A stretch of DNA of 64,000 bases from Colimorpha sp045640985 (GTDB taxonomy: Bacteria > Bacteroidota > Bacteroidia > Bacteroidales > P3). The position numbers and the translations under genes are program-made. Of this stretch, positions 41,910 to 50,019 are shown piece after piece (the stretch's first letter is position 1; every line of letters starts with the position of its first letter). The notes under the pieces were generated by a model. It was given only the letters and a program-made list of their open reading frames with translations. It was not told the origin of the DNA and made no database searches. The stretch is taken from assembly GCA_045640985.1 (NCBI GenBank), contig JAZUFZ010000029.1, positions 1 to 64,000 of the forward strand, in the 5' to 3' direction.

Positions 41910-42452
41910 CTACAGTTCAAACGGCGGCCCTGCTGAATATCCCAGTCCCGTGGAGTCCAGGTCTTTCATCAGACTCGACACCTTCACCTGTTCCTGTGAC
42001 TGCTTCTGCATCTGTATTCTGTGTTCGTTCAGTATGTTGATACGCTCTTCCGTCTCTATTTTGTCCTTCTGGAGCTTCTCCACATGATAGCGGTTTCCTA
42101 CCAGCAGCATCGCAAACAGGGCTATCAGGAATATCAGTCCCCATTGTTTCTGCACGATCTCCGAGGTCAGCACATTTCCCCCCAGTATCTTGCCCAGAAC
42201 CCCCGTTCCGTCGCTCCCGTTCTTTCTCTGGCTTTTCTTTCTGGCACGGCTTTTTTCTTTCGCGCGGGACTTGGATGCCGTCCGGGATACCTGCGGCTTT
42301 TCCTCTTCCGGATTCCGGCCTTCCGGCCCGCCCAGCTGTTCCAGCTGGCTCAGCGCATCCAGAGCCTCCAGCTGTTCTGTGGTGTCCCAGCTGCTGCCGT
42401 GAGCTTTTTGTATGTCGTTTCCGTCTGTCATATCACTATTCGCAGTTCTCAA
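41910..42452 (-). CDS. ftsL: FtsL-like divisome protein
   Basis: 180 residues. A long N-terminal cytoplasmic part, acidic then strongly basic (TASKSRAKEKSRARKKSQRK), precedes one membrane helix (WGLIFLIALFAMLLVGN) and a short coiled-coil (VEKLQKDKIETEERINIL). The helix plus coiled-coil and the rsmH-X-ftsI position identify FtsL; the ~100-residue N-terminal extension is long for the family. Start overlaps the rsmH stop by 4 nt. Confidence 0.85.
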   Translation of the reverse strand: MRTANSDMTDGNDIQKAHGSSWDTTEQLEALDALSQLEQLGGPEGRNPEEEKPQVSRTASKSRAKEKSRARKKSQRKNGSDGTGVLGKILGGNVLTSEIVQKQWGLIFLIALFAMLLVGNRYHVEKLQKDKIETEERINILNEHRIQMQKQSQEQVKVSSLMKDLDSTGLGYSAGPPFEL

Positions 42453-43351
42453 TACACTTTTTCTGCAATTCTCAGTTTTGCGCTCCGGGCGCGGTTGTTG
42501 CGCTGGAGTTCCTCTTCGCTGGCGGTGATAGCCTTGCGGCTTACCGTGCGGAAAGGGGCTATCACGTTTCCGTAGAAATCCTTTTCTATCTCTCCTTCAA
42601 AGTTCCCGCTCCTCATCATGTTCTTCACCAGGCGGTCTTCCAGCGAATGATAGCTCATCACCACCAGCCGTCCTCCCGGCACAAGTATCTCGCCTGCCTG
42701 CTGGAGCATCGCCTTCAGCGCCTCCAGTTCTCCGTTCACCTCAATCCGCAGCGCCTGGAATATCATTGCCAGGAACTTGTTCTCACGGCCCCGGGGGAGG
42801 CATCTTTCTACGGCATTCTTCAATTCAAAGGTCGTGGTGATGGGGGAGAGGCTCCGGGCGGTTACGATGGCTTTCGCCACACTTCCCGCGTTCGGCAGTT
42901 CTCCGTAGAGCCGCATAATGCTGCGCAGTTCTTCTTCGCCGGCTTCGTTCACCAGTTCCTTAGCGGAAAACTCCTGACGGCGGTCCATTCTCAGGTCCAG
43001 CTCCCCGTCCATACGGGTGGAGAAGCCGCGTTCTGCCTCGTCGAACTGATGCGAGGAGACCCCGAGGTCTGCCAGTATTCCATCCACTTTCCTCACCCCG
43101 TAGAGCCGCAGGAAAGACTTCATGTTTCTGAAATTCTCGTGAATCAGCCGGAACCGGTCATCTGCTATCGCGTTGCGGGCGGCATCCTCGTCCTGATCGA
43201 AGGCATACAGGCGACCTTCGCTCCCCAGACGCTCCATAATGGCGCGCGAATGGCCACCCCCTCCGAAGGTAACGTCCACGTAGATTCCCCCCTCGCGGAT
43301 GTTCAGACCCTCGACACATTCTGCCAGCATCACCGGTGTGTGGTATTCCAT
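42449..43351 (-). CDS. rsmH: 16S rRNA (cytosine1402-N4)-methyltransferase
   Basis: SAM-dependent methyltransferase acting on C1402 of 16S rRNA (MraW). Motifs: YHTPVMLAECVEGL, GGIYVDVTFGGGGHS (SAM site), DGILADLGVSSHQFDEAERGFS, and PGGRLVVMSYHSLEDRLVK. 300 residues, normal. Second gene of the dcw cluster, separated from mraZ by a pyrimidine-rich repeat tract. Confidence 0.97.
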   Translation of the reverse strand: MEYHTPVMLAECVEGLNIREGGIYVDVTFGGGGHSRAIMERLGSEGRLYAFDQDEDAARNAIADDRFRLIHENFRNMKSFLRLYGVRKVDGILADLGVSSHQFDEAERGFSTRMDGELDLRMDRRQEFSAKELVNEAGEEELRSIMRLYGELPNAGSVAKAIVTARSLSPITTTFELKNAVERCLPRGRENKFLAMIFQALRIEVNGELEALKAMLQQAGEILVPGGRLVVMSYHSLEDRLVKNMMRSGNFEGEIEKDFYGNVIAPFRTVSRKAITASEEELQRNNRARSAKLRIAEKVY

Positions 43352-43429
43352 AGTTTTGAATCGGTTTTTTCTACTCTACAATTCCGGGGAATCCTGCCCC
43401 GTCAGGTGCCGCCCTCTGCAGCATCTCCC

Positions 43430-43530
43430 GAAAAAACCAAACCCCTCTCAACCTCTCTTTCACCCTCTTTCACCTCTCTTTCACCCTCTTAAACTCCTTA
43501 AACCTCTCAACCTCTCTCGACCCTCTCTTC
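43430..43530 (+). repeat. Degenerate CCTCTTAAACC / CCTCTTTCA repeat tract between mraZ and rsmH
   Basis: The plus strand is almost entirely C/T/A: units such as ACCTCTCTTTC, ACCCTCTTTC, ACCCTCTTAA, ACCTCTC. On the transcribed strand it is purine-rich (GAGAGG/AAGAGGG), so the mRNA carries many Shine-Dalgarno-like strings before rsmH. No gene. Related tracts at 31757, ~41874 and ~47440. Confidence 0.7.
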
Positions 43531-43533
43531 CTC

Positions 43534-43974
43534 TCAGTCCGTCATTCTCTGGCTGATCTGCTGGGCGAGACTGTTTCCTTCGCCGTTCAGCTTCTGGTAC
43601 TTCTCGTAATCCCAGATCTCGATGTAGCTGCCTACCGACTGCAGGACGATGTCCTTCGAGCCCTTCACACAGCTTCGCTGCTCCGAGGGTATCAGGAGCC
43701 GGTCCATTCCGTCGAGCTCTACCAGATTTCCCTTCGTCAGTTCGCGCTGGAGCCGGCGGTCCTCGATGTTGTAGGGGTTCAGTTTCTGCTGCACCCGCTC
43801 TACCTCCATCTTGAAACTGCTGCACGGCCACAGCTCCAGACAATCATCGTACGTACTGCACCGGATCACAAAGCGGCCATCTTCCCCCTCCAACTGGCGT
43901 TTTAACGCAATCGGGAACTTGAATCGGCCGTTCGTGTCGAGCTTACAGTATTCAGTACCAATGATTAACGACAT
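43534..43974 (-). CDS. mraZ: Division/cell wall cluster transcriptional regulator MraZ
   Basis: 146 residues with two SpoVT-AbrB-like MraZ repeats: the first has LDTNGRFKFPIALKRQL and the second VELDGMDRLLIPSEQRSCV, each with the D-x-x-GR/R-hydrophobic-P pattern. MraZ binds direct repeats upstream of itself and represses the dcw operon in other bacteria. First gene of the cluster. Upstream, a plausible -7 (TAACTTTA on the minus strand, 44005-43998) is visible but no clear -33. Confidence 0.94.
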   Translation of the reverse strand: MSLIIGTEYCKLDTNGRFKFPIALKRQLEGEDGRFVIRCSTYDDCLELWPCSSFKMEVERVQQKLNPYNIEDRRLQRELTKGNLVELDGMDRLLIPSEQRSCVKGSKDIVLQSVGSYIEIWDYEKYQKLNGEGNSLAQQISQRMTD

Positions 43975-44293
43975 TTCTGTTCAGTTTTTTCGATTTGTAA
44001 AGTTACGAACATTTTTCCAAAAAAAACCATTTTTTTCCAAAACTATGATAAAAAAACCATTTTTCGTTGTTCATAACTTTTTACGATGCTTTTCTGAAAA
44101 AGTTTCAAAAATTTTCAGATAGTTTATAATTGCTTATGATATAATAGTTTACAATCGTCTGGATTTTCTGTTGGAAGGCGCTTTCCGCGTCGTGGAATTT
44201 TTTGGAACCTGTTGATATCTTTTTTGGAACATTTCCAGTTCCTTCTCCACGCCGCTTCGCCTGTTGAGGCTGTTTTTTTTATCGTTTTTAAGT

Positions 44294-44411
44294 GGTAACT
44301 CCCTTCTATCTTCTTTTTATCTTCTTTTTATCTCCACTTTATCTTTTGTTCTGAGGAAAGGAGATAAAAAGAAGATAATATGGAGATAAAAAGAAGATAG
44401 AAGGGAGTTAT
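44294..44411. repeat. Palindromic element built of 11-bp units, copy 3
   Basis: Left units from 44292: GTGGTAACTCC, CTTCTATCTTC, TTTTTATCTTC, TTTTTATCTCC, ACTTTATCTTT; right units GGAGATAAAAA, GAAGATAATAT, GGAGATAAAAA, GAAGATAGAAG, GGAGTTA. It lies in the divergent mraZ / M23-peptidase spacer (43975-44608), which otherwise holds AT-rich sequence next to mraZ, a GC-rich stretch at 44412-44520 and the M23 promoter; no gene is seen there. Confidence 0.9.
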
Positions 44412-44549
44412 TCGGGCCTGCGCGCGGGGTTTGGATGCGCTTGCGCGGGCCCCACGGGACTCCGCCGTTCCGGAATTCTGCTAACCCGGGGGCGGTTCGC
44501 CGGCAGGGGTGTGGCATAATGTAAAAAAATCATAAAAAACAAGAAAAAG

Positions 44550-44580
44550 TTGTGCGCGTGGATTTTTTTGCGTATCTTTG
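44550..44580 (+). promoter_or_regulatory. Promoter of the M23 peptidase-trmD unit
   Basis: TTG (44550-44552), 20 nt, TATCTTTG (44573-44580), Bacteroidetes consensus. The leader to the 44609 start is only about 23 nt. Confidence 0.7.
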
Positions 44581-44608
44581 CATTTTCTAACGCTTGAACT
44601 ATTATTGT

Positions 44609-45634
44609 ATGAAAAAACATATATTATATATTTGTGTGCTGATATGCAGTGTGATGGGTGGCGGTGCGGCCCTGGGTCAGGATTCGCCGGACAAGGATAA
44701 ATCTGTTATCAAAATAAACCAGCTGGATGTGATTTACCCCGATGAGGATTACAACGGGGTGGTGGTGGACCAGCGGCCCCAGAAGCCGGAAGAGGGCGAG
44801 GGTATATACCAGAAGCCGTTCATCGTAGCGCCTCCTCCTCCCGAGGATGAGGACTTGCAGGCGCGCGTCCTCCAGCCCCGTGAGGACGAGGGTGCGGAAA
44901 ACGAGGACGATATCCTGTATGCGAGCTTCGATTCGGAGGTGATCCACTATCCCAAGATGGACGCGAATTCGATAAAGGACGTTCATCTGCTGCTGGTGAA
45001 CCGTGCCAAAGGGCAGGAATTCCATTATCCGACCCCCGAGACGAGCCGCGTGACGAGCCATTTCGGTCCGAGAAAACGCAGGTTCCACTACGGCACCGAT
45101 ATGGCGCTCCCGACGGGCGAACCGATTTATGCGGCTTTCGATGGCGTAGTGCGTATCAGCAAGTATAACAAGACCTACGGCAACCTTATCGTGATCCGCC
45201 ACGAGCAGAACGGTCTGGAGACCTATTATGCCCACCTGAGCCGCCGCGAGGTGGAGGCGGGCCAGAAGGTGAAGGCGGGCGACGTGATCGGCCTCTGCGG
45301 CAACACGGGCCGAAGCTACGGAAGTCATCTCCATTTCGAGATCCGCTATATGGGCAATGCGATGAATCCGGAGAATGTGATAGACTGCAGCACCCACAGA
45401 CTGATTGAGGAAGAACTGGTGCTGAACCCCTCGTCGTTCCGAAAGGTGGCGAAAGCGGGTACGGGCAGCAGTTCGGCTTCCAGTTCAGGGGCGCGCTACT
45501 ATAAGGTAAGGAGCGGCGACACGCTGAGCAAGATCGCCAAGCGCAACGGCACTACGGTGAAACGGCTCTGTCAGCTGAACGGCATCAAGGAGACTACGAT
45601 ACTGAGTATTGGACGAAGACTGAGAATAAGATGA
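44609..45634 (+). CDS. M23-family peptidoglycan endopeptidase with LysM domain
   Basis: 341 residues from ATG 44609 (signal MKKHILYICVLICSVMGG...LG). After an acidic linker (residues ~25-130) the M23 domain has RRFHYGTDMALPTG (H-x-x-x-D, near 160), TYYAHLSR, and SYGSHLHFEIRY (HxH, near 240), so the zinc site is intact. A C-terminal LysM (YYKVRSGDTLSKIAKRNG) binds peptidoglycan. The LysM-last order is less common than LysM-first NlpD types. Stop overlaps the trmD start (ATGA). Confidence 0.92.
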   Translation: MKKHILYICVLICSVMGGGAALGQDSPDKDKSVIKINQLDVIYPDEDYNGVVVDQRPQKPEEGEGIYQKPFIVAPPPPEDEDLQARVLQPREDEGAENEDDILYASFDSEVIHYPKMDANSIKDVHLLLVNRAKGQEFHYPTPETSRVTSHFGPRKRRFHYGTDMALPTGEPIYAAFDGVVRISKYNKTYGNLIVIRHEQNGLETYYAHLSRREVEAGQKVKAGDVIGLCGNTGRSYGSHLHFEIRYMGNAMNPENVIDCSTHRLIEEELVLNPSSFRKVAKAGTGSSSASSSGARYYKVRSGDTLSKIAKRNGTTVKRLCQLNGIKETTILSIGRRLRIR

Positions 45635-46320
45635 GAATAGATATACTGACATTGTTTCCGGAGATGATGCGGATGTTCTTCGAGGAGAGCATCGTGATGC
45701 GGGCCCGCAGGAAAGGGCTGGTAGAGGTGGTGTTTCACGACCTGCACGAATATTCGCTTACGAAATACGGGAGCATAGATGATTATCCCTACGGCGGAGG
45801 GGCCGGTATGGTGATGGGGGTAGAGCCTCTGACCAATTGCATAGAGAAACTACAGGGGGAACGGTCGTATGACGAGATTATTTATACGGCTCCCGACGGG
45901 GAACAGTTGAGTCAGCCCTTGGCTAACCAGCTGAGCCTGAAAGGTAACCTGATGATTCTCTGCGGCCATTACAAAGGGATTGATGAGCGGGTGAGGGAAC
46001 ATTTCATTACAAAGGAGATTTCTATCGGGGATTATGTGCTTACGGGGGGCGAGCTGGCGGCTGCCGTGATATGCGATGCGACCATAAGGCTGATTCCCGG
46101 GGTGATAGGGGATGAGCAGTCGGCGCTGGAGGATTCGTTCCAGGACGGGCTGGTAGCCCCACCCGAATATACACGTCCGCCGGAGTTCAGGGGCTGGAAA
46201 GTTCCTGAGGTGCTCCTGAGCGGCAACCACGCCAGGATTGCGGAATGGCGCTACGAACAGGCGGTAGCCCGCACGAAAGAGCGGCGGCCCGGACTCCTGA
46301 AACCGGAAAAAGAAAACTAA
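45631..46320 (+). CDS. trmD: tRNA (guanine37-N1)-methyltransferase
   Basis: SPOUT enzyme making m1G37 to prevent frameshifting. N-terminal MRIDILTLFPEMM, SIDDYPYGGGAGMVM, the trefoil-knot SAM site LCGHYKGIDERV and YVLTGGELAAAV, then PPEYTRPPEFRGWKVPEVLLSG. 229 residues, normal. Coupled to the upstream peptidase gene by a 4-nt overlap. Confidence 0.97.
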   Translation: MRIDILTLFPEMMRMFFEESIVMRARRKGLVEVVFHDLHEYSLTKYGSIDDYPYGGGAGMVMGVEPLTNCIEKLQGERSYDEIIYTAPDGEQLSQPLANQLSLKGNLMILCGHYKGIDERVREHFITKEISIGDYVLTGGELAAAVICDATIRLIPGVIGDEQSALEDSFQDGLVAPPEYTRPPEFRGWKVPEVLLSGNHARIAEWRYEQAVARTKERRPGLLKPEKEN

Positions 46321-46333
46321 AAAACTAATATAT

Positions 46334-47026
46334 ATGACAGAATTCGAGAAATTTGCTACGCGCCATATCGGTATCAGTAGCACGACTTATGCAAAATACA
46401 CTTCGGCTATCAATAATTCGCTTACGCCTTACATTATAGAAGAACGCCAGTTGAATGTGGCGCAGATGGACGTGTTCTCCCGCCTGATGATGGAGCGCGT
46501 GATTTTCCTTGGTACGGCTATAGACGACTACACCTCCAATGTGATACAGGCACAGCTGCTTTTCCTTGAATCGACCGACCCGACCCGCGATATCCAGATA
46601 TATCTGAACTCTCCAGGAGGTTCGGTATATGCCGGTATGGGTATCTATGATACGATGCAGTATGTACAGCCTCGGGTGGCTACGATCTGTACGGGTCTGG
46701 CGGCTTCCATGGCAAGTGTGCTGCTGTGTGCAGGCGAAAAGGGTATGCGGAGCGCGCTTCCCCACAGCCGTGTGATGATACATCAGCCCATGGGCGGCGC
46801 AGAGGGTCAGGCAAGCGATATGGAAATCACCTGCCGCGAAATCCAGAAACTGAAACGGGAACTGTACGAAATCATCGCCAAACACAGCGGCAAGGATTTC
46901 GATACGGTCTGGAAGGACAGCGACCGCGACTATTGGATGACCGCCGAAGAAGCACGCGAATACGGTATGATTGACGAGATACTGACCAAACAACCCAAGA
47001 CCCATGATACTGAAAGTCATCAATAA
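46334..47026 (+). CDS. clpP: ATP-dependent Clp protease proteolytic subunit
   Basis: Serine protease barrel used with ClpX. Catalytic Ser in TGLAASMASVLL, His in VMIHQPMGG, Asp in the KDSDRDYWMTAEEA segment; IYLNSPGGSV forms the substrate-binding strand. 230 residues, slightly long at the N-terminus (ATRHIGISSTTYAKYT), as in other Bacteroidetes. Not next to clpX (13608). Its 3' end overlaps dut by 23 nt. Confidence 0.96.
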   Translation: MTEFEKFATRHIGISSTTYAKYTSAINNSLTPYIIEERQLNVAQMDVFSRLMMERVIFLGTAIDDYTSNVIQAQLLFLESTDPTRDIQIYLNSPGGSVYAGMGIYDTMQYVQPRVATICTGLAASMASVLLCAGEKGMRSALPHSRVMIHQPMGGAEGQASDMEITCREIQKLKRELYEIIAKHSGKDFDTVWKDSDRDYWMTAEEAREYGMIDEILTKQPKTHDTESHQ

Positions 47027-47438
47027 ATCACACCATCCGCTTCCGAAATATGAAACGCCCCAGTCTGCAGGTCTGGACCTGAGGGCTTATCTTCCGGAGG
47101 GACCCGTAACGCTGCAGCCTTTACAGCGGGGCATGATAAAGACGGGGCTGTTTATAGAACTGCCTGTGGGGTATGAGGCTCAGATAAGACCCCGTAGCGG
47201 GCTGGCCCTGAAGAAGGGAATAACGGTGCTGAATTCTCCCGGTACGATAGACGCGGACTACAGAGGTGAGATATGCGTGATATTGATTAACCTGAGTAAC
47301 GAGGCTTTCGAGATTTCGGACGGTGAGCGTATAGCCCAGATGGTCATCGCAAAGCACGAGCAGGCACAGTGGGAAGAGGCCGTGGAACTCACAGAGACGG
47401 TGCGCGGAGCGGGCGGCTTCGGACATACCGGAAAATAA
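47004..47438 (+). CDS. dut: Deoxyuridine 5'-triphosphate nucleotidohydrolase
   Basis: Trimeric dUTPase. All five family motifs are visible: AGLDLRA, RPRSGLALK, GTIDADYRGE, ERIAQMVI and RGAGGFGHTGK. 144 residues, normal. Starts inside the 3' end of clpP, so it is co-transcribed. Convergent with the kamC-like gene across a short repeat-bearing spacer. Confidence 0.97.
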   Translation: MILKVINKSHHPLPKYETPQSAGLDLRAYLPEGPVTLQPLQRGMIKTGLFIELPVGYEAQIRPRSGLALKKGITVLNSPGTIDADYRGEICVILINLSNEAFEISDGERIAQMVIAKHEQAQWEEAVELTETVRGAGGFGHTGK

Positions 47439-47506
47439 ATGGGTTGAGGGTTGAAGGTTTAAGGTGGAAGGTTGAGGGTGTATAGTGTATAGTGTGTGGT
47501 GGAGCC

Positions 47507-48907
47507 CTATTTCAGTTTCTCTTCTGCAAGGGAAATCATGTTGGGGTCGCATCCCAGGATAGCCGCAATGCGCAGCGCTTCAAGGGGTACATCTTCGCTC
47601 TGGTCCGGAATCAGGGAATAGTCCATGTAAAGGTTGATATTCTCTGGGGTAAGCGGAGCAGAAACCATCTGCTCGAGGAATCCCTTCACCCGCAGTTTCC
47701 GGCAGGGAATGCCTAACTGGCTGTAATGGGTGGTGATGAGGGATATAGAGTCCCGAGAGTTGAGAATCTGGGAAATAGCCTGTACGATAGCTTTGCCTTC
47801 CACGGGATTGGTGGTTCTTGCCGGTTCATCGATGAGAATGAGCAGATGTTCGCTGCGGCTTCGTTGAAGAGTAGTGCTGATCTTGATGATCTCGCTGGCG
47901 AAAGAGGAAAGACCGTTCATCTCGTTCTGCTCGTCCCCGATGCAGAAGATGATGTCATCCACTAAAGCCACTTCAGCCTTCACGGCAGGAACAAACATGC
48001 CAAACTGGCACATCATCTGGGCGATTCCCATGGTTTTGAGGGTTACAGTCTTGCCAGCCATATTGGCTCCCGTAATGATGCAGAGCCCTTGTGAGACTTC
48101 AATATCCACAGGCTGATAGCGGTGTCCCTGCTGGAGTTTGTGATGCTGGAGCCGGGGATTGAAGAGTCCTTCGTAGCGGGTGGTAACTTTATGGAAAGGT
48201 TGTATCTGAGGACGGCAGAGATTCCATTTGTGGGCCTGGGTGGCTTTAGCAAGAAGAATATCAGCGTATCCCATTTGCGTGAGCGCACGACTGAGAAGGC
48301 CGGCATACGGATAAAGCCGGTCGGAAAGGTGGGTGATGATTTCCTGCTGGAGGTCGTTCTGGCGGTTGAAGAGTTCGTTGAACCGGGCGGCATCTTTTGT
48401 GTCTGTATCCTTGAGGGCCCTCATCTGCTTACGGACAGCAGCTAATTCGGGATGATAGCTGTCGTAGATGTAGAAACTCGGGATGCGGGTATGGTCCGGG
48501 TCAAGAATCTCGAATACCGGTGCAAGATCAGGTATGGAAAGTATCGCGTCGATATGCAAAGTACCGGCAGCCCGGCTTGCCCCCATACAGATATAGGAAA
48601 AGTTCTTTATCTCATAGAGTTCGATTTCGTCCAAGACCACACGATGCTGAAGATGGGTGATTGTCCCCTGAATGTCCTGTAGCTCCATCAGGCGATGTTT
48701 CAGATCAGCAAGCGGATGCTGCATTTCAGGGTCGCAAAGAAGGTCCTTCATGGTCTGGACACGGTCCAGTTCAGCATTGATTTCCGTGGGGCTGGTCTCC
48801 ATACTGGATGCGAGCAGCTGGCTGCGTCCCACAGAGGACATCAGTTCCATACCTTCAATGATATATTGGAATCCGGGTTCTTCTTTGAGTTTATCTTTCA
48901 GTATCAT
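47507..48907 (-). CDS. MutS-related ATPase, KamC-like (aminomutase reactivase subunit)
   Basis: 466 residues with a MutS-type ATPase: Walker A TGANMAGKTVTLKT near residue 278, VDDIIFCIGDEQNEMNGLSSF, and Walker B LLILIDEPARTTNP. No mismatch-recognition domain; the N-terminal half is a shortened lever/core region. In lysine-fermenting bacteria such a protein (KamC) pairs with a P-loop protein (KamB) to reactivate the B12-dependent lysine 5,6-aminomutase; related pairs sit beside ornithine aminomutase genes. The adjacent gene is KamB-like, which supports this, but no aminomutase gene is in the window. Confidence 0.72.
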   Translation of the reverse strand: MILKDKLKEEPGFQYIIEGMELMSSVGRSQLLASSMETSPTEINAELDRVQTMKDLLCDPEMQHPLADLKHRLMELQDIQGTITHLQHRVVLDEIELYEIKNFSYICMGASRAAGTLHIDAILSIPDLAPVFEILDPDHTRIPSFYIYDSYHPELAAVRKQMRALKDTDTKDAARFNELFNRQNDLQQEIITHLSDRLYPYAGLLSRALTQMGYADILLAKATQAHKWNLCRPQIQPFHKVTTRYEGLFNPRLQHHKLQQGHRYQPVDIEVSQGLCIITGANMAGKTVTLKTMGIAQMMCQFGMFVPAVKAEVALVDDIIFCIGDEQNEMNGLSSFASEIIKISTTLQRSRSEHLLILIDEPARTTNPVEGKAIVQAISQILNSRDSISLITTHYSQLGIPCRKLRVKGFLEQMVSAPLTPENINLYMDYSLIPDQSEDVPLEALRIAAILGCDPNMISLAEEKLK

Positions 48908-49940
48908 AGCTTATAGGGGTTTGTGGGGCGTGTGTGCATTTTTTTACATCATAGACTGGGGTCTGGAGCGCATCGGAGAGACGGTTGCAGGCTTCCTCGG
49001 AGTTGAGCAGGAACCCCTGTGGGGAGGTGGGGTTGAGGCATACTGCGATGAGCCTGGATTTCTGCAGGACTTTGAGTTGTCCTCCACGGCGCGTGTAATC
49101 TGCGAAAACATCTTGAGTGATGAATAGTTTTGTGAAGTCGCGCACTACAAGGGTAATATCCTTGATATTCTTCTGCGCAGCAAGATATTTAAGCAGGCGG
49201 TCGCTTACTGCCCCGTTAGCGAACAGCGTGTTTCCATAGCGGAACAGGTTTTCTTCACCTCTTCCTAAAAGGAAAACCGAAGCTACCTGCAGGTCGTGAA
49301 TCTCCCCATCCTGATCAACAGCCCATAACCCAGAAGTGAGGGGCATCAGTCTTTCCCTGGTAGGAAAATCTGTTTCCGGGAGACTTATCAGGCGATAGAC
49401 GAAGCGGGTCCTGGCGATCAGCTGTTGTATGTTGGGAGATACCGCAGCCCCGGTAGCAAGAATCATCGCTTCGGTTACAGTAGGGGAGGCAAGGCTCAGC
49501 CGTGAGAGGGCTCCATCTACAATTGTGAGTTCCGTTCCCTGTGCTTGGAATGAAGAAATCTGTCCGCGTAGTTTTTCCGTAGTAGCAGCTCCGCTCAAAA
49601 GTATCTTACCTTCGCATAACACGCGCCCTGTTACCAGTCTTCCTAAAGAAGTCCTTTGGGTGTCGAGGTATTCGATTTCCGAAATCAGCCTACGTTGGTG
49701 ATAATGCTTCTCCGAGGTAATGAACCGCATCCCCTCATAAAGCGTAATCTCAGGTTTAGCGGTAGCATAAACGCTGTCGGTCTGTTCTCCGTCCACCCCG
49801 ATGGAGGTTACAGCGACAGAGGTCTTCATTTCTGCCAGACGTCGCAATACATAGTTCAGACACACCGTCTTCCCGGTGTTCTTTTCCAAGCCTACAATGG
49901 AAAGGCTATGATAGTTTAATATATTATTGACGAATGGCAT
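48891..49940 (-). CDS. P-loop protein, KamB-like (aminomutase reactivase subunit)
   Basis: 349 residues. P-loop VGLEKNTGKTVCLNYVL at the N-terminus, then GVDGEQTD and a TVVDGALS-like segment (LTIVDGALSRLSLASP). The C-terminal half contains YGNTLFANGAVSDRLLKYL and LVVRDFTKLFI. Precedes the MutS-like gene with a 17-nt overlap, so the two form a translationally linked pair, as kamB-kamC do in lysine fermentation loci. Substrate aminomutase unknown here. Confidence 0.68.
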   Translation of the reverse strand: MPFVNNILNYHSLSIVGLEKNTGKTVCLNYVLRRLAEMKTSVAVTSIGVDGEQTDSVYATAKPEITLYEGMRFITSEKHYHQRRLISEIEYLDTQRTSLGRLVTGRVLCEGKILLSGAATTEKLRGQISSFQAQGTELTIVDGALSRLSLASPTVTEAMILATGAAVSPNIQQLIARTRFVYRLISLPETDFPTRERLMPLTSGLWAVDQDGEIHDLQVASVFLLGRGEENLFRYGNTLFANGAVSDRLLKYLAAQKNIKDITLVVRDFTKLFITQDVFADYTRRGGQLKVLQKSRLIAVCLNPTSPQGFLLNSEEACNRLSDALQTPVYDVKKCTHAPQTPISYDTER

Positions 49941-49962
49941 ATATTGGGGCTTTCACTCTTTA

Positions 49963-49996
49963 GAAAGAAAGGCCCCACACAAAATGTGAAGCCTTT
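49963..49996 (-). terminator. Terminator of the EF-G2 gene
   Basis: On the minus strand AAAGGC, TT, CACA, short loop, TGTG, GCCTTT-type stem (AAAGGC 49968-49973 with GCCTTT 49991-49996; CACA 49978-49981 with TGTG 49985-49988), followed by TTCTTTCTA. The inner stem has unpaired bases. Confidence 0.55.
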
Positions 49997-50019
49997 CACT
50001 ATACATAACGAAGTAGAGA

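Noticed and set aside
47507..48907. Mismatch-repair MutS1/MutS2
   Set aside because: Lacks the mismatch-recognition domain and the Smr/MutS2 tail, and is paired with a KamB-like P-loop protein.
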